Shown here: one piece after another, positions 1-7,794 of the stretch | Position numbering within the stretch: position 1 is the first letter of the stretch | Layout: each line of letters starts with the position of its first letter | Program-made: the position numbers and the translations under genes | The notes under the pieces: model-generated | Databases searched by the model: none | Seen by the model: the letters and a program-made list of their open reading frames with translations, nothing else | Told to the model about the DNA's origin: nothing | Assembly: GCA_022508685.1 (NCBI GenBank) | Contig: JAFLUS010000064.1 | Coordinates: forward strand, 1-8,732 | Source of the DNA: Prevotellaceae bacterium | GTDB lineage: Bacteria; Bacteroidota; Bacteroidia; Bacteroidales; Bacteroidaceae | Length of the DNA: 8,732 bases | Direction: 5' to 3'

Positions 1-910
1 CCAAGCGGTCGATGGCGGTGCGGAGGACGCGGCGGAGGTGGTCTTTGAATTCGGCGCCACGCACGATTTCGATGTCGCTCATCAGACCCAAGACGAAGCG
101 TTCGAGGCCTTGATAACTGCAGACATTGACGGTGAAGAGGCGGTGGATGCCGTCGCTGTCGATGGCCATTTGCACGTCTTTGACGCCGAACTCTTCCATG
201 AGGATGCGCGATGCCAAGAGGCCGAGGCGGAGGGTGACGCGATGGGTGGTTTCGCCCGAAAATCCGAAGATGTCGGTGTAGTAGTTGACGTGGCGCGAAA
301 CGGCTGTCCAGTGGTCGGGAAGGAGGGTGACGGTGCCGCCGATGCGGGCTATCTTGAAGGTCTTGCACATGTCGGAACTCTCTTCGTAGCAACGCACGTC
401 GCCGGTGCCGGGGAGCAGACGGAAGGGTTCGACGCAGCGGTCGGAGGAGGTGCGTCCGTGGGGCGAGGAATAGTTGGGAAGGATGACTTTGCGGCGTTCG
501 CCGATGGCGCGTTGGATGAGTTCGGTGTTTTCGGTAACTTGCCGGTCTATCTTCGCGCCGTTTGCCGAAAATTCTACGCCGTACATGCTTCGCAGTTTTT
601 GCCGCAGCCGATTGACGGCGGGGCTGTTCCCGTCGGCTTCGGAGAGCAGTTGTGCCAGTGTTTCGAGGTCGCTGCCGGAGAGGCGCATCCGCCCGGAAAG
701 GTTGTGGAAGAATGGGGAGGAGAGGGCGATGCTGTAGATGCCGCGATGCTCCATGACGTCGAAACCGGAGAGGCGGAAGAAGTCGATGTAGCGGTAGACG
801 GAACGGCGCGACAATCCGATGCGTTCGCAGAGTTGCTGTGTGGTGAGCGAAGTGTTGTCGATGAGCAGTTCCAACAGGCGGAGTTGGCGTCCGAATTTGT
901 CGAGTTCCAT
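1..910 (-). CDS. WYL-domain HTH transcriptional regulator (3' end cut by window edge)
   Basis: Read on the minus strand from the ATG at 910, this frame stays open for 303 codons to the window edge, so the C-terminus and stop are missing. Residues about 5-60 form a DeoR-like winged helix-turn-helix (TTQQLCERIGLSRRSVYRYI at 23-42). A linker follows, then a WYL-type sensor domain at about 130-215 (VEPFRLLPG at 160-168, FKIARIGG at 185-192), then the WCX-type tail. Family members are ligand-sensing regulators, often binding nucleic acid or nucleotides. The canonical W-Y-L triad is not obvious; the equivalent strand reads DVRCYEES. The start is 17 bp after the rnhB stop, so it is probably the distal gene of the acpP operon. 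No ligand or target can be inferred. A long plus-strand frame over the same DNA is a codon-bias shadow. Confidence 0.88.
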   Translation of the reverse strand, partial: MELDKFGRQLRLLELLIDNTSLTTQQLCERIGLSRRSVYRYIDFFRLSGFDVMEHRGIYSIALSSPFFHNLSGRMRLSGSDLETLAQLLSEADGNSPAVNRLRQKLRSMYGVEFSANGAKIDRQVTENTELIQRAIGERRKVILPNYSSPHGRTSSDRCVEPFRLLPGTGDVRCYEESSDMCKTFKIARIGGTVTLLPDHWTAVSRHVNYYTDIFGFSGETTHRVTLRLGLLASRILMEEFGVKDVQMAIDSDGIHRLFTVNVCSYQGLERFVLGLMSDIEIVRGAEFKDHLRRVLRTAIDRL

Positions 911-927
911 GGGAGCAGAGGGCTGTG

Positions 928-1569
928 TCAGTTTCCGAAGTCGATGGATAATTGTGTGTCGCCGAGCAGGTTGAACGAAAGGCGGTGGTAGGGTGTCGTG
1001 CCATGCATGGCGATGGCGCTGCGGTGCTCGCGGGTGGGATAGCCTGCGTTGCGGTTCCACCCGTAGTGGGGATATTCGTCGTGCAGACGGCACATGTAGT
1101 CGTCGCGCCATGTTTTTGCGAGAATGGAGGCTGCGGCGATGGAGAGATATTTTCCGTCGCCTTTCACGATGCAGGTGTGGGGCAAGGGACTGGCGGTGGC
1201 GGAAGACGAAGCGGAGGGGTCGACGTAGGGATAGAAGCGATTGCCGTCGACGATGACGGCTTGCGGACGGACGGCGAGGGCATCGAGCGCGCGGTGCATG
1301 GCGGTGATGCTGGCGCGAAGGATGTTCATTTCGTCAATTTCCTTCGGCGTGACGACTCCGATTGCCCATGCAATGGCATCGCGTTCGATTTCGGTGCGGA
1401 GGGCATAGCGCTGGTGTGCCGTCAGTTTCTTGGAGTCGTTCAGACGCGGATTTTCGTAGTCGGGCGGCAGGATGACGGCTGCGGCATAGACGCTGCCTGC
1501 CAAGCAACCTCTGCCGGCTTCGTCGCAGCCGGCTTCGACAAGGTTTTCGTAGTAATGAGGAAGGAGCAT
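928..1569 (-). CDS. rnhB: Ribonuclease HII
   Basis: 213 residues. It cleaves the RNA strand of RNA-DNA hybrids and nicks at single ribonucleotides in DNA (ribonucleotide excision repair), in the cytosol with Mg2+ or Mn2+. The N-terminal signature [12 protein letters not shown] gives D16 and E17; VDGN gives D108; [18 protein letters not shown] gives D138. These are the four carboxylates expected by family alignment. The C-terminal [11 protein letters not shown] and HRLSF motifs are also present. D108 and D138 are 30 residues apart, against about 18-19 in the homologues I recall. The extra stretch (about residues 118-128) is Ser/Ala/Thr-rich low complexity. The ATG at 1569 places the DEAGRG motif at the usual distance from the N-terminus. 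It lies 31 bp after the lipoprotein gene and 17 bp before the WYL regulator. Confidence 0.97.
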   Translation of the reverse strand: MLLPHYYENLVEAGCDEAGRGCLAGSVYAAAVILPPDYENPRLNDSKKLTAHQRYALRTEIERDAIAWAIGVVTPKEIDEMNILRASITAMHRALDALAVRPQAVIVDGNRFYPYVDPSASSSATASPLPHTCIVKGDGKYLSIAAASILAKTWRDDYMCRLHDEYPHYGWNRNAGYPTREHRSAIAMHGTTPYHRLSFNLLGDTQLSIDFGN

Positions 1570-1600
1570 CGGTGTCGGGCGATTTGGAGGGTGCGGAGCA

Positions 1601-3610
1601 TCAGCGTTTCTTCGACTTCCGCTGTGCGTTCTTGTTCACCTGTTTCTTTTCGCGGTCGGGCTTCTGCTTGGTGATTTTCAGCGGTTTCTGTTCATAGACG
1701 GGGGTGGCGGTGGGGTTCCACGTTTGGGAGATTTCCCATTGTGCCCGCAATTCGAGTGCACCCGGATAGTAGTAGACCGCTTCGGCTTGCCGCTGTTGGT
1801 CGTAGTCGCCGGTGCTCCATACGCCATCGCCGTTCGTGTCGTTGAAAAGGCGGAGGTAGTAGGTGCCGGGGTCGACAAAATAGAAGTCGGCACGACCGTT
1901 CGACGGCCGCTGTGTCTTGATGACCTTGTCGCTGCCGTTGAGCAACTGCACGACGGCGGTGGTATCCGCATTCTGCAACGTGACAAAGAGGGTGCTGAAG
2001 GCGTCGAGGTCTTTCACGCGGAGGGTCTTTTTTCCTCCTTCAAGCCGACGGCCGTAGATGCTGACAACGGCACCTGTGTCGACGAGCAGTTCGTAGGTGC
2101 TGCCGGGTTGCCACTCGGCATACAAGCGGTATGCCATGGGGTTGCCGGCGATGCGACGGATGAGGAAATCGCGTTCGTAGGACACGGAATCGATGATTTC
2201 AGCAAAATGGAAATGGTCGATGAGGACGGTGTCGATGGGTTCCTTGAACGTGATGTCGAAATTGTGGTCGGGGTTCAACGTCTGCGAACTATATTTCGCT
2301 TCGAGGAAGGTTTCGGGCATGGGCGGCACTTCGATGAGTTCGTCGATTTCTTTCGATTTCATGCCTTTGAATTCTTCCTTGTGTTCATTGCGGTAGGTCT
2401 TGCGGTAGTCCTTGGCGTAGTTTTCCCATGCTTCTTTCAGCCGTTTCTGCACGCGCTCGTAGGAGATTTTTGACGTAAGGGTGAGGGTGTCGAACTTTTC
2501 GACCAACTGCCCGAGCGTGTCGGTGGCATGGAAGCGCAGTGCCATGTGGAGCGTGTCCTGATTGTAGATGAGGGAATCGCGAATCCAGTAGGTGAGGGTG
2601 TCGCGTGTGGGGTTGGCATCGATGAAGAAGGCGTCGGTGGCGTCGAAATTGAGGCCTTCGATGTGGGGAAGAGCAGAGTCGGGAGCGGTGAAATAGAAGG
2701 AAAACTTCTCCAGTTGAGGACGTTCGCTCTTCAGAAAAGCGCGGTCGCGGTCGCCGGACTGGAAGGCGAGAAGGGCGATGTCGTCGGGAAAGAAATGGGT
2801 GTAGGGGATGCTGACGATGGAGTCGTAATGGATAGAGTCGTGCCAAATGGTGTCTTCGCGGATGTCGGGGCGTGCCGACGGAACGAGGATGCGGTGGCTG
2901 AACGCCAGCATTTCGCTCTTTTGGCTGTACATGAAGTTCTGGTCTTGGTCTTGAAGGGCGAAGGCACGATAGCGGCCCGGAGCGATGCCCTTGATGACGA
3001 AGTGGCCACGGCTGTCGGTGCGGCTGACACGTTCAAAACCGCGGGTGCGGAAGACGGAGTCGGGCAGTTCGGCGGGAGTGGCTACGGAGTCGCCGTCGGC
3101 AATGACCGAGTCGGTGGGCATGGCATACAGACCGACGAGGATGCCCTTGATAGGTTCGAGATTGGAAGCATCGAGCACGTAGCCGGACACTTGGAAGGTG
3201 TCGACGACGGCTCCTGTAGAGAAAGTGAAGGCATAGTCGCCCAACGGATTTCCCTCGTTGTTGTCGGAAATGGCGTCGGAAAAGTCGATGGTGTAGGTGG
3301 TGTTCGGCAGCAGCGAATCTTCAAGGCTGACGGTGATGCGTTTGCCGACGGCGTCAATTTCGGGCTGGTTCATCTGCGGAGGCGAGATGACGACTTTCTC
3401 GGCTGCACGCTCCAGACGGACGTTTTCGTCGAATTCCAGCACAATCTTGGTGGCTTTGGAATGTGTCGCACCGAACTTCGGAGTGGTGTGAACGACGCGC
3501 GGCGGCGTTTCGTCGTAAGGGCCGCCGTCGGGTGTACCGATGTTGGCACAGGCGTAGAGCACGATGACCAACACGGTGAACAGGGGAAGAAGATGGATTT
3601 TTCGCAACAT
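1601..3610 (-). CDS. Ig-like (SbsA/Big_5) domain lipoprotein of unknown function
   Basis: 669 residues. The N-terminus [21 protein letters not shown] is a lipoprotein signal peptide with a permissive lipobox (LYAC, lipidated C21). No acidic LES-type export motif follows the Cys, so a periplasm-facing lipoprotein is the better guess. Residues about 35-133 form a bacterial Ig-like SbsA (Big_5) domain ([13 protein letters not shown] to YAFTFSTG). Residues about 138-222 look like a carboxypeptidase-regulatory/prealbumin-like beta sandwich ([40 protein letters not shown]). The middle is beta-rich, interrupted by a highly charged helical stretch ([20 protein letters not shown] and following, about 400-435). 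A second Ig-like repeat and a [14 protein letters not shown] loop (possible Ca2+ binding) precede a Lys/Arg-rich tail of about 28 residues. The start is 14 bp after the GH3 stop, indicating co-transcription. Its function is not known; homologues are generally annotated only as Ig-like proteins. Confidence 0.85.
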   Translation of the reverse strand: MLRKIHLLPLFTVLVIVLYACANIGTPDGGPYDETPPRVVHTTPKFGATHSKATKIVLEFDENVRLERAAEKVVISPPQMNQPEIDAVGKRITVSLEDSLLPNTTYTIDFSDAISDNNEGNPLGDYAFTFSTGAVVDTFQVSGYVLDASNLEPIKGILVGLYAMPTDSVIADGDSVATPAELPDSVFRTRGFERVSRTDSRGHFVIKGIAPGRYRAFALQDQDQNFMYSQKSEMLAFSHRILVPSARPDIREDTIWHDSIHYDSIVSIPYTHFFPDDIALLAFQSGDRDRAFLKSERPQLEKFSFYFTAPDSALPHIEGLNFDATDAFFIDANPTRDTLTYWIRDSLIYNQDTLHMALRFHATDTLGQLVEKFDTLTLTSKISYERVQKRLKEAWENYAKDYRKTYRNEHKEEFKGMKSKEIDELIEVPPMPETFLEAKYSSQTLNPDHNFDITFKEPIDTVLIDHFHFAEIIDSVSYERDFLIRRIAGNPMAYRLYAEWQPGSTYELLVDTGAVVSIYGRRLEGGKKTLRVKDLDAFSTLFVTLQNADTTAVVQLLNGSDKVIKTQRPSNGRADFYFVDPGTYYLRLFNDTNGDGVWSTGDYDQQRQAEAVYYYPGALELRAQWEISQTWNPTATPVYEQKPLKITKQKPDREKKQVNKNAQRKSKKR

Positions 3611-3624
3611 GGAGGGTCGAAAAT

Positions 3625-5148
3625 TCAGGCGTTGAGGCGGATGAGTTCGTCGATATACTCGCGGGAGTTGCTGAGTCGCGGAATTTTGTGCTGACCGCCC
3701 AGTTTGCCTTTTGCACGAAGCCAGTCGTCGAACAGCCCTTCGCGTGCTTCGATGATTTCGAGCGGTTGCAACGTAATGTCCTTATAGCGCTTCGCCTCGT
3801 AGTCGGAGTTGATGGCTTGGAGCGAACGGTCGAGAATGGCGGCAAACTCGTCGACGGAGGCGGGGCGCTGCACAAACTCTATGACCCATTGGTGGCGGCA
3901 CTTGGCGTTGGCATCCATGAAAATGGGGGCTGCCGTATATTCCTTCACCTGTGCACCGGTGGCGATGCAGGCCTGCTCGAGTCCTTTCTCGGCGTTGTCG
4001 ACGATGAGTTCCTCGCCAAAGGCGTTGATGAAATGCTTGGTGCGACCGGTGATGACGAACTTGTAGGGGTTCTTCTGCGTGAACCGCACGGTATCGCCAA
4101 TCAGATAGCGCCACAATCCGCAGGATGTGCTGATGAGCATGGCGTAGTTGACCCCGGGCTCGACTTCCCACAACGGCACGGCCTTGGCGTCGGGACGACC
4201 GAACTGCTCCATCGGGATGAACTCGTAGAAGATGTCGTAGTCCACCATCAGCATGAGTGCCGGGTCGGCAAGGTCGGTCTGGATGCCGAAGAAACCTTCC
4301 GACGCATTGTAGGTCTCCATATAGTGCATACGCGGAGAGCGGATGATGCGTCGGTATTGCTCGCGATAAGGGGTGAAGGCTACGCCTCCGTGGAAAAAGA
4401 CTTCGAGATTGGGCCACACCTCGTCGAGGGTTTCTTTGCCCGACAATTCGAGGACGCGATGAAGCACCGAGAGCATCCACGACGGCACGCCGCTCAAGTT
4501 GCGCACGTCCTGCTGCATGGCGATGCGGGCAATGCGGTCGCGCTTCTCTTCGAAATCGGACAACAAGGCGACACTTTTTTCGGGAATGCGGGTCAGGTTC
4601 ACGGCACGCGGCACATTCTCGATGAGAATGGCGCTGAGGTCGCCCACCAGACTTTTGGGCGTATTCAGGTTGGGCGTGTGGCTGCCGCCCAAGATGAGCG
4701 ACTTGCCCGATACGTCGGAGAACAGGCGGCTCTCCGGATTGACGGCGAGGTATGCCGACACGCAGTCCGTTCCGCCTAAATAATGGATGCGCTTGAGTCC
4801 CTCTTTGCTGACGGGGATGAATTTGCTCTTGTCGTTCGTCGTTCCCGACGACTTGGCAAACCATCTGATTTTTCCCTTCCACAACACGTTCTCTTCGCCT
4901 TCGCGCATTCTCTGGATGTAGCCCTTCAGGTCTTCGTAAGTGTTGACGGGCACGTTCCGCACGAAATCGGCGTAGGTGCGAATGTCGTCAAACCCGTGTT
5001 CGCGTCCCCACTCCGTATGGCGGGCACGCTGCACCAAATGGGCAAGCACCCTGCGCTGTATCGCTTCGGCATGGTGGGCATATTGCGCAATCGCCTTCTG
5101 CCGGCGAGCGAAATATATGTGATTCAGAAACTTCGTTGTGATGTTCAT
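3625..5148 (-). CDS. GH3-family acyl-acid amido synthetase
   Basis: 507 residues, full length for bacterial GH3 proteins. GH3 enzymes belong to the adenylate-forming (ANL) superfamily: they activate a carboxylic acid with ATP and pass it to an amine, usually an amino acid. The three ATP/AMP-binding motifs are visible: the phosphate-binding loop SSGTTNDKSKF at 100-110, YNASEGFFGIQ at 280-290, and YLIGDTVRF at 348-356. The C-terminal part carries the mobile domain, with KGKLGGQHKIPR at 480-491 supplying the candidate catalytic lysine. No signal peptide or membrane segment is seen, so it is probably cytosolic. Its ATG overlaps the rnc stop by 4 bp (ATGA), which suggests translational coupling. 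Plant members conjugate jasmonate or auxin; I know of no established substrate in Bacteroidota. The operon with acpP-fabF makes an acyl substrate possible, but this is inference only. Confidence 0.93.
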   Translation of the reverse strand: MNITTKFLNHIYFARRQKAIAQYAHHAEAIQRRVLAHLVQRARHTEWGREHGFDDIRTYADFVRNVPVNTYEDLKGYIQRMREGEENVLWKGKIRWFAKSSGTTNDKSKFIPVSKEGLKRIHYLGGTDCVSAYLAVNPESRLFSDVSGKSLILGGSHTPNLNTPKSLVGDLSAILIENVPRAVNLTRIPEKSVALLSDFEEKRDRIARIAMQQDVRNLSGVPSWMLSVLHRVLELSGKETLDEVWPNLEVFFHGGVAFTPYREQYRRIIRSPRMHYMETYNASEGFFGIQTDLADPALMLMVDYDIFYEFIPMEQFGRPDAKAVPLWEVEPGVNYAMLISTSCGLWRYLIGDTVRFTQKNPYKFVITGRTKHFINAFGEELIVDNAEKGLEQACIATGAQVKEYTAAPIFMDANAKCRHQWVIEFVQRPASVDEFAAILDRSLQAINSDYEAKRYKDITLQPLEIIEAREGLFDDWLRAKGKLGGQHKIPRLSNSREYIDELIRLNA

Positions 5149-6038
5149 GACTTGACTTTGTTAGCCGTCCTGCGGTTGTTGCGTGCTTCCATCAGCGTAT
5201 TGACGAATGCCACGTCGCGACGGATGTGGCGATAGGCTTGCCGGGCTGCATTCTGGTGGCTTTCCTTCTTTGAGAAACCTTCTCCCTGTCCGCAATAAAT
5301 GCCCTCAATCGTCACGCGCGACCCAAATTTGGGTGTGTTGCGGTCGGACAGCATATGTTGTGAGACACATTCAAAGTCGACCTGCAACTGATACTTCTGA
5401 CACCATTCGATGAGCCTGCTCTTGTAGTTCTCTTCCGTCTTCGCCACTTCGTCGATGCTGACATGGCGGGCAAACACTACGTCGCGCAAGAAGCGCACGC
5501 AATAGTCGTAACCACGGTCAAGATAGATGGCGCCGACGAAGGCTTCGAAGGCGTTTCCGCTCATGTAACTGTTGTGAGCCGACGTCATCCGTCCGTCATA
5601 CAGCACCAGTTTGTCGAGCCCAATCTGTTCGGCAACTTTGTTCAGCGAGTCGCGACGCACCAGTTTGCTGCGCAACGTCGTGAGGAAACCTTCCTGCTTG
5701 TTGGCGTAACGGAAGTAGAGGAGGTCTGCCACGACGGCACCCAGCACGGCATCGCCGAGAAATTCCAGCCGCTCATTGTCAATGCGCAAGTTCTGTTTCA
5801 CCTGCTGCAAATGGCGGCGCACTTTCTTCGACTTCGCACCATCGGCCTGCGCGTTCTTCGTCACTTCCTCCAGTTCCTGCGCATGAACCTTGTGCATGGA
5901 CTTGTGCATCAGTGCCATGCGATAGAGCGACAGATTGTGGGGCATGAAGCCAAGAATCTTCTTCAATCGTAGATAAGGCTCCTTTTCCTTGTGGAAGAGG
6001 AGCCTTATGTTATCGGATAGATTTTGAAACACAAGCAA
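5145..6038 (-). CDS. rnc: Ribonuclease III
   Basis: 297 residues, longer than the roughly 225-250 usual for the family. It cleaves double-stranded RNA in rRNA and mRNA processing. The signature NERLEFLGDAVL (88-99) gives E89, E92 and D96. The second metal motif is GNAFEAFVGAIYLD (161-174) with E165, and N162 where E. coli has D114. A dsRNA-binding domain follows (about 203-272, ending FSKKESHQNAARQAYRHI). A charged, probably helical insertion lies between HKS (45-47) and the signature. The start is a non-ATG codon: TTG at 6036-6038, or GTG two codons on. The first in-frame ATG (M32) would delete the conserved KEKEPYLRLKKILGF segment, so it is unlikely. The gene lies 57 bp after fabF, with a hairpin in the gap, and overlaps the GH3 start by 4 bp. 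Confidence 0.95.
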   Translation of the reverse strand: MLVFQNLSDNIRLLFHKEKEPYLRLKKILGFMPHNLSLYRMALMHKSMHKVHAQELEEVTKNAQADGAKSKKVRRHLQQVKQNLRIDNERLEFLGDAVLGAVVADLLYFRYANKQEGFLTTLRSKLVRRDSLNKVAEQIGLDKLVLYDGRMTSAHNSYMSGNAFEAFVGAIYLDRGYDYCVRFLRDVVFARHVSIDEVAKTEENYKSRLIEWCQKYQLQVDFECVSQHMLSDRNTPKFGSRVTIEGIYCGQGEGFSKKESHQNAARQAYRHIRRDVAFVNTLMEARNNRRTANKVKS

Positions 6039-6048
6039 AAGGATTAGC

Positions 6049-6084
6049 GGCAGGAGGCAAAGGCCAATGGCTTCCTCTCCTGCC
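6049..6084 (-). promoter_or_regulatory. Intercistronic stem-loop between fabF and rnc
   Basis: On the transcribed strand, 6084-6077 (GGCAGGAG) pairs without mismatch with 6056-6049 (CTCCTGCC). Above it are a bulged A, one more G-C pair, an internal loop, and an upper stem (AAGCC with GGCCTT, one bulge) closed by ATT. No T-run follows, so it does not look like an intrinsic terminator. It sits between the fabF stop (6096) and the rnc start (6038). By analogy with the E. coli rnc leader, which RNase III cleaves to lower its own expression, it could be an autoregulatory or mRNA-stability site. That role is inference. Confidence 0.6.
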
Positions 6085-6095
6085 TAAGCGGTTCT

Positions 6096-7358
6096 TTATT
6101 TGTATTTCTTGAAAATCGCACATGCGTTGTGACCGCCGAAGCCGAAGGTATTGCTGAGTGCAGCACGCACTTCGCGCTTCTGTGCAGTGTTGAACGTGAA
6201 GTTCAAGTCGTAGTCGATTTCCTCATCCTTGTCCTCAGCATCGTGGTTGATGGTCGGGGGAACGATGTCGTTCTGTACGGAGAGTACGCTAATCATCGCC
6301 TCAATGGCTCCGGCAGCACCGAGCAGGTGACCGGTCATCGATTTCGTCGAACTGATGTTGAGTTTGTATGCGTCTGCTCCGAATACTTCCTTGATGGCTT
6401 TCACCTCGGAAATGTCGCCGACGGGAGTCGAAGTTCCGTGCGTATTGATGTAGTCGATGTCGGCAGGCACCATTCCGGCGTCCTTCAACGCACGTTCCAT
6501 CACCAGTCTTGCACCGAGTCCTTCGGGGTGGGTGGCTGTGATGTGGTAAGCATCGGCAGACATGCCGCAACCCGCCACTTCGGCGTAGATTTTTGCTCCA
6601 CGTGCCAAAGCATGCTCCAGTTCCTCAAGAACGAGGATGACCGAACCTTCAGCGATGACGAAGCCGTCGCGGCTCGCACTGAACGGACGGCTTGCCTTCT
6701 GCGGCTCGTCGTTGCGTGTGGAGAGCGCCTTCATGGCGTTGAATCCGCCTACGCCGGCAGGGTAGACAGCGGCTTCGGCACCACCCGTGACAATGGCGTT
6801 TGCCTTGCCCAAGCGGATGAGGTTGAAGGCGTCAGCCAATGCGTTGGTCGAAGAGGCACAAGCCGACGTCGTCGTATAGTTGGGCCCATGCAAGCCATAT
6901 TCGATGGAGATGTGTCCGGAAGCGATGTCGGCAATCATCTTCGGGATGAAGAACGGATTGTATTTCGGGCCGAGCGTCGCTCCGTTTACGGCATAGTTGC
7001 CGGCTTCTTCCTCAAACGTGTGGATACCGCCGATACCGACGCCGAGTACGACACCGATTTCGTTCTTGTCTTCCGTCTCGAGGTCCATGCCCGAGTCGGC
7101 GATGGCTTGTTTCGCAGCAGCCAAGGCATACTGGCAGTACAAGTCCATCTTGCGGGCTTCCTTGCGGTCGATGTAGTCGCCCACATTGAAGTTCTTGACT
7201 TCGCAAGCAAACTGCGTCTTGAATTGCGAAGCGTCGAAATGCGTAATCGGGCCGGCTCCGCTCACGCCCTTCTTGACGTTTTCCCACGTTTCTTCAACGG
7301 TGTTGCCAAGCGGCGTAATGGCACCGAGACCTGTTACGACAACTCTCTTTAATTCCAT
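6096..7358 (-). CDS. fabF: 3-oxoacyl-ACP synthase II (KAS II)
   Basis: 420 residues, normal length. It condenses malonyl-ACP with acyl-ACP in the elongation cycle of type II fatty acid synthesis. The Cys-His-His catalytic triad is intact: C167 in TTTSACASS, H307 in NTHGTSTPVGD and H344 in STKSMTGHLLGAAGA, with the conserved K339. The N-terminal RVVVTGLGAITPLGN and C-terminal NTFGFGGHNACAIF are standard FabF signatures, which separates it from FabB and from chain-length-factor-like copies. The ATG at 7358 gives the canonical N-terminus. It follows acpP, the classic partner order, but with a 138-bp gap holding a palindromic element (7379-7484). No odd residues were noted. Confidence 0.98.
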   Translation of the reverse strand: MELKRVVVTGLGAITPLGNTVEETWENVKKGVSGAGPITHFDASQFKTQFACEVKNFNVGDYIDRKEARKMDLYCQYALAAAKQAIADSGMDLETEDKNEIGVVLGVGIGGIHTFEEEAGNYAVNGATLGPKYNPFFIPKMIADIASGHISIEYGLHGPNYTTTSACASSTNALADAFNLIRLGKANAIVTGGAEAAVYPAGVGGFNAMKALSTRNDEPQKASRPFSASRDGFVIAEGSVILVLEELEHALARGAKIYAEVAGCGMSADAYHITATHPEGLGARLVMERALKDAGMVPADIDYINTHGTSTPVGDISEVKAIKEVFGADAYKLNISSTKSMTGHLLGAAGAIEAMISVLSVQNDIVPPTINHDAEDKDEEIDYDLNFTFNTAQKREVRAALSNTFGFGGHNACAIFKKYK

Positions 7359-7378
7359 AACAACTGTCTGTTAAAATT

Positions 7379-7484
7379 GAAAATTGGGAATTGAACATTG
7401 AGGATACGTCTGCCGACGTTACTTGTCACAGCGACACCCGCGGGGCTTCGCTGCCAAGTCCTCAATCCTCAATTCCCAATTTTC
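7379..7484. repeat. Cloverleaf-like palindromic element in the acpP-fabF gap
   Basis: The arms 7379-7404 (starting GAAAATTGGGAATTGA) and 7459-7484 are reverse complements at 24 of 26 positions. The 54-base interior is also structured. Positions 7406-7410 (ACGTC) pair with 7415-7419 (GACGT) around a TGCC loop. CTTG (7422-7425) plus CAGCGA (7429-7434) pair with TCGCTG (7448-7453) plus CAAG (7455-7458), enclosing the palindrome CCCGCGGG (7437-7444). The whole therefore folds as a three-way junction in DNA or in the acpP-fabF mRNA. The tandem 'ATTGAGGA'-like arms resemble short palindromic intergenic repeats often seen in Bacteroidales, suggesting a REP/MITE-like element. No second copy lies in this window. 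It may stabilise upstream acpP mRNA or lower fabF expression (inference). Confidence 0.75.
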
Positions 7485-7496
7485 GGCGAATCTAAA

Positions 7497-7733
7497 TTAT
7501 TTTGCGTGCTCTTCGATGTAAGAGATAGCGTCGCCCACAGTTGCAATCTTTTCTGCTTCATCATCGGGGATGCTGATGCCGAAAGATTTTTCAAACTCCA
7601 TGATGAGTTCTACTGTGTCGAGTGAGTCAGCACCGAGGTCGTTTGTGAAACTTGCTTCAGCCTTTACTTCTGCTTCGTCTACACCGAGTTTGTCAACGAT
7701 GATTGACTTTACTTTTGATTCAATTTCAGACAT
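7497..7733 (-). CDS. acpP: Acyl carrier protein
   Basis: 78 residues, standard size. It is the small acidic carrier of growing acyl chains in type II fatty acid synthesis. The phosphopantetheine attachment motif [16 protein letters not shown] gives S37 as the modified serine. Helix II is acidic, as needed for docking to FabF and other partners, and helix III ([21 protein letters not shown]) is typical. The ATG at 7733 gives the canonical N-terminus [18 protein letters not shown]. It is the first gene of the operon, behind a Bacteroides-type promoter and a leader of about 160 nt. Its base composition is more AT-rich than the downstream genes, as expected for a highly expressed gene in this setting. 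Confidence 0.99.
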   Translation of the reverse strand: MSEIESKVKSIIVDKLGVDEAEVKAEASFTNDLGADSLDTVELIMEFEKSFGISIPDDEAEKIATVGDAISYIEEHAK

Positions 7734-7794
7734 AATCGTTTTGTTTAATAGTTAATGAATATATAAATTCTTTCTCTTTGTGTGTGTTTACTTT

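Noticed and set aside
38..991. 317-codon open frame on the plus strand
   Set aside because: It is the antisense of the WYL regulator, which has clear HTH and WYL motifs. GC-biased codon use leaves few antisense stops here, and the translation shows no family resemblance.
2528..3694. 388-codon open frame on the plus strand
   Set aside because: It lies opposite the Ig-like lipoprotein gene; its Val/Gly/Asp-rich translation is typical of an antisense shadow.
3688..4779. 363-codon open frame on the plus strand
   Set aside because: It is the antisense of the GH3 gene, whose three ATP-binding motifs fix the true strand.
6129..7352. 407-codon open frame on the plus strand
   Set aside because: It is fully antisense to fabF, which has an intact catalytic triad.
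7379..7484. Intrinsic terminator between acpP and fabF
   Set aside because: The structure is far larger than a terminator and no T-run follows the right place on the transcribed strand; acpP-fabF co-transcription is usual.
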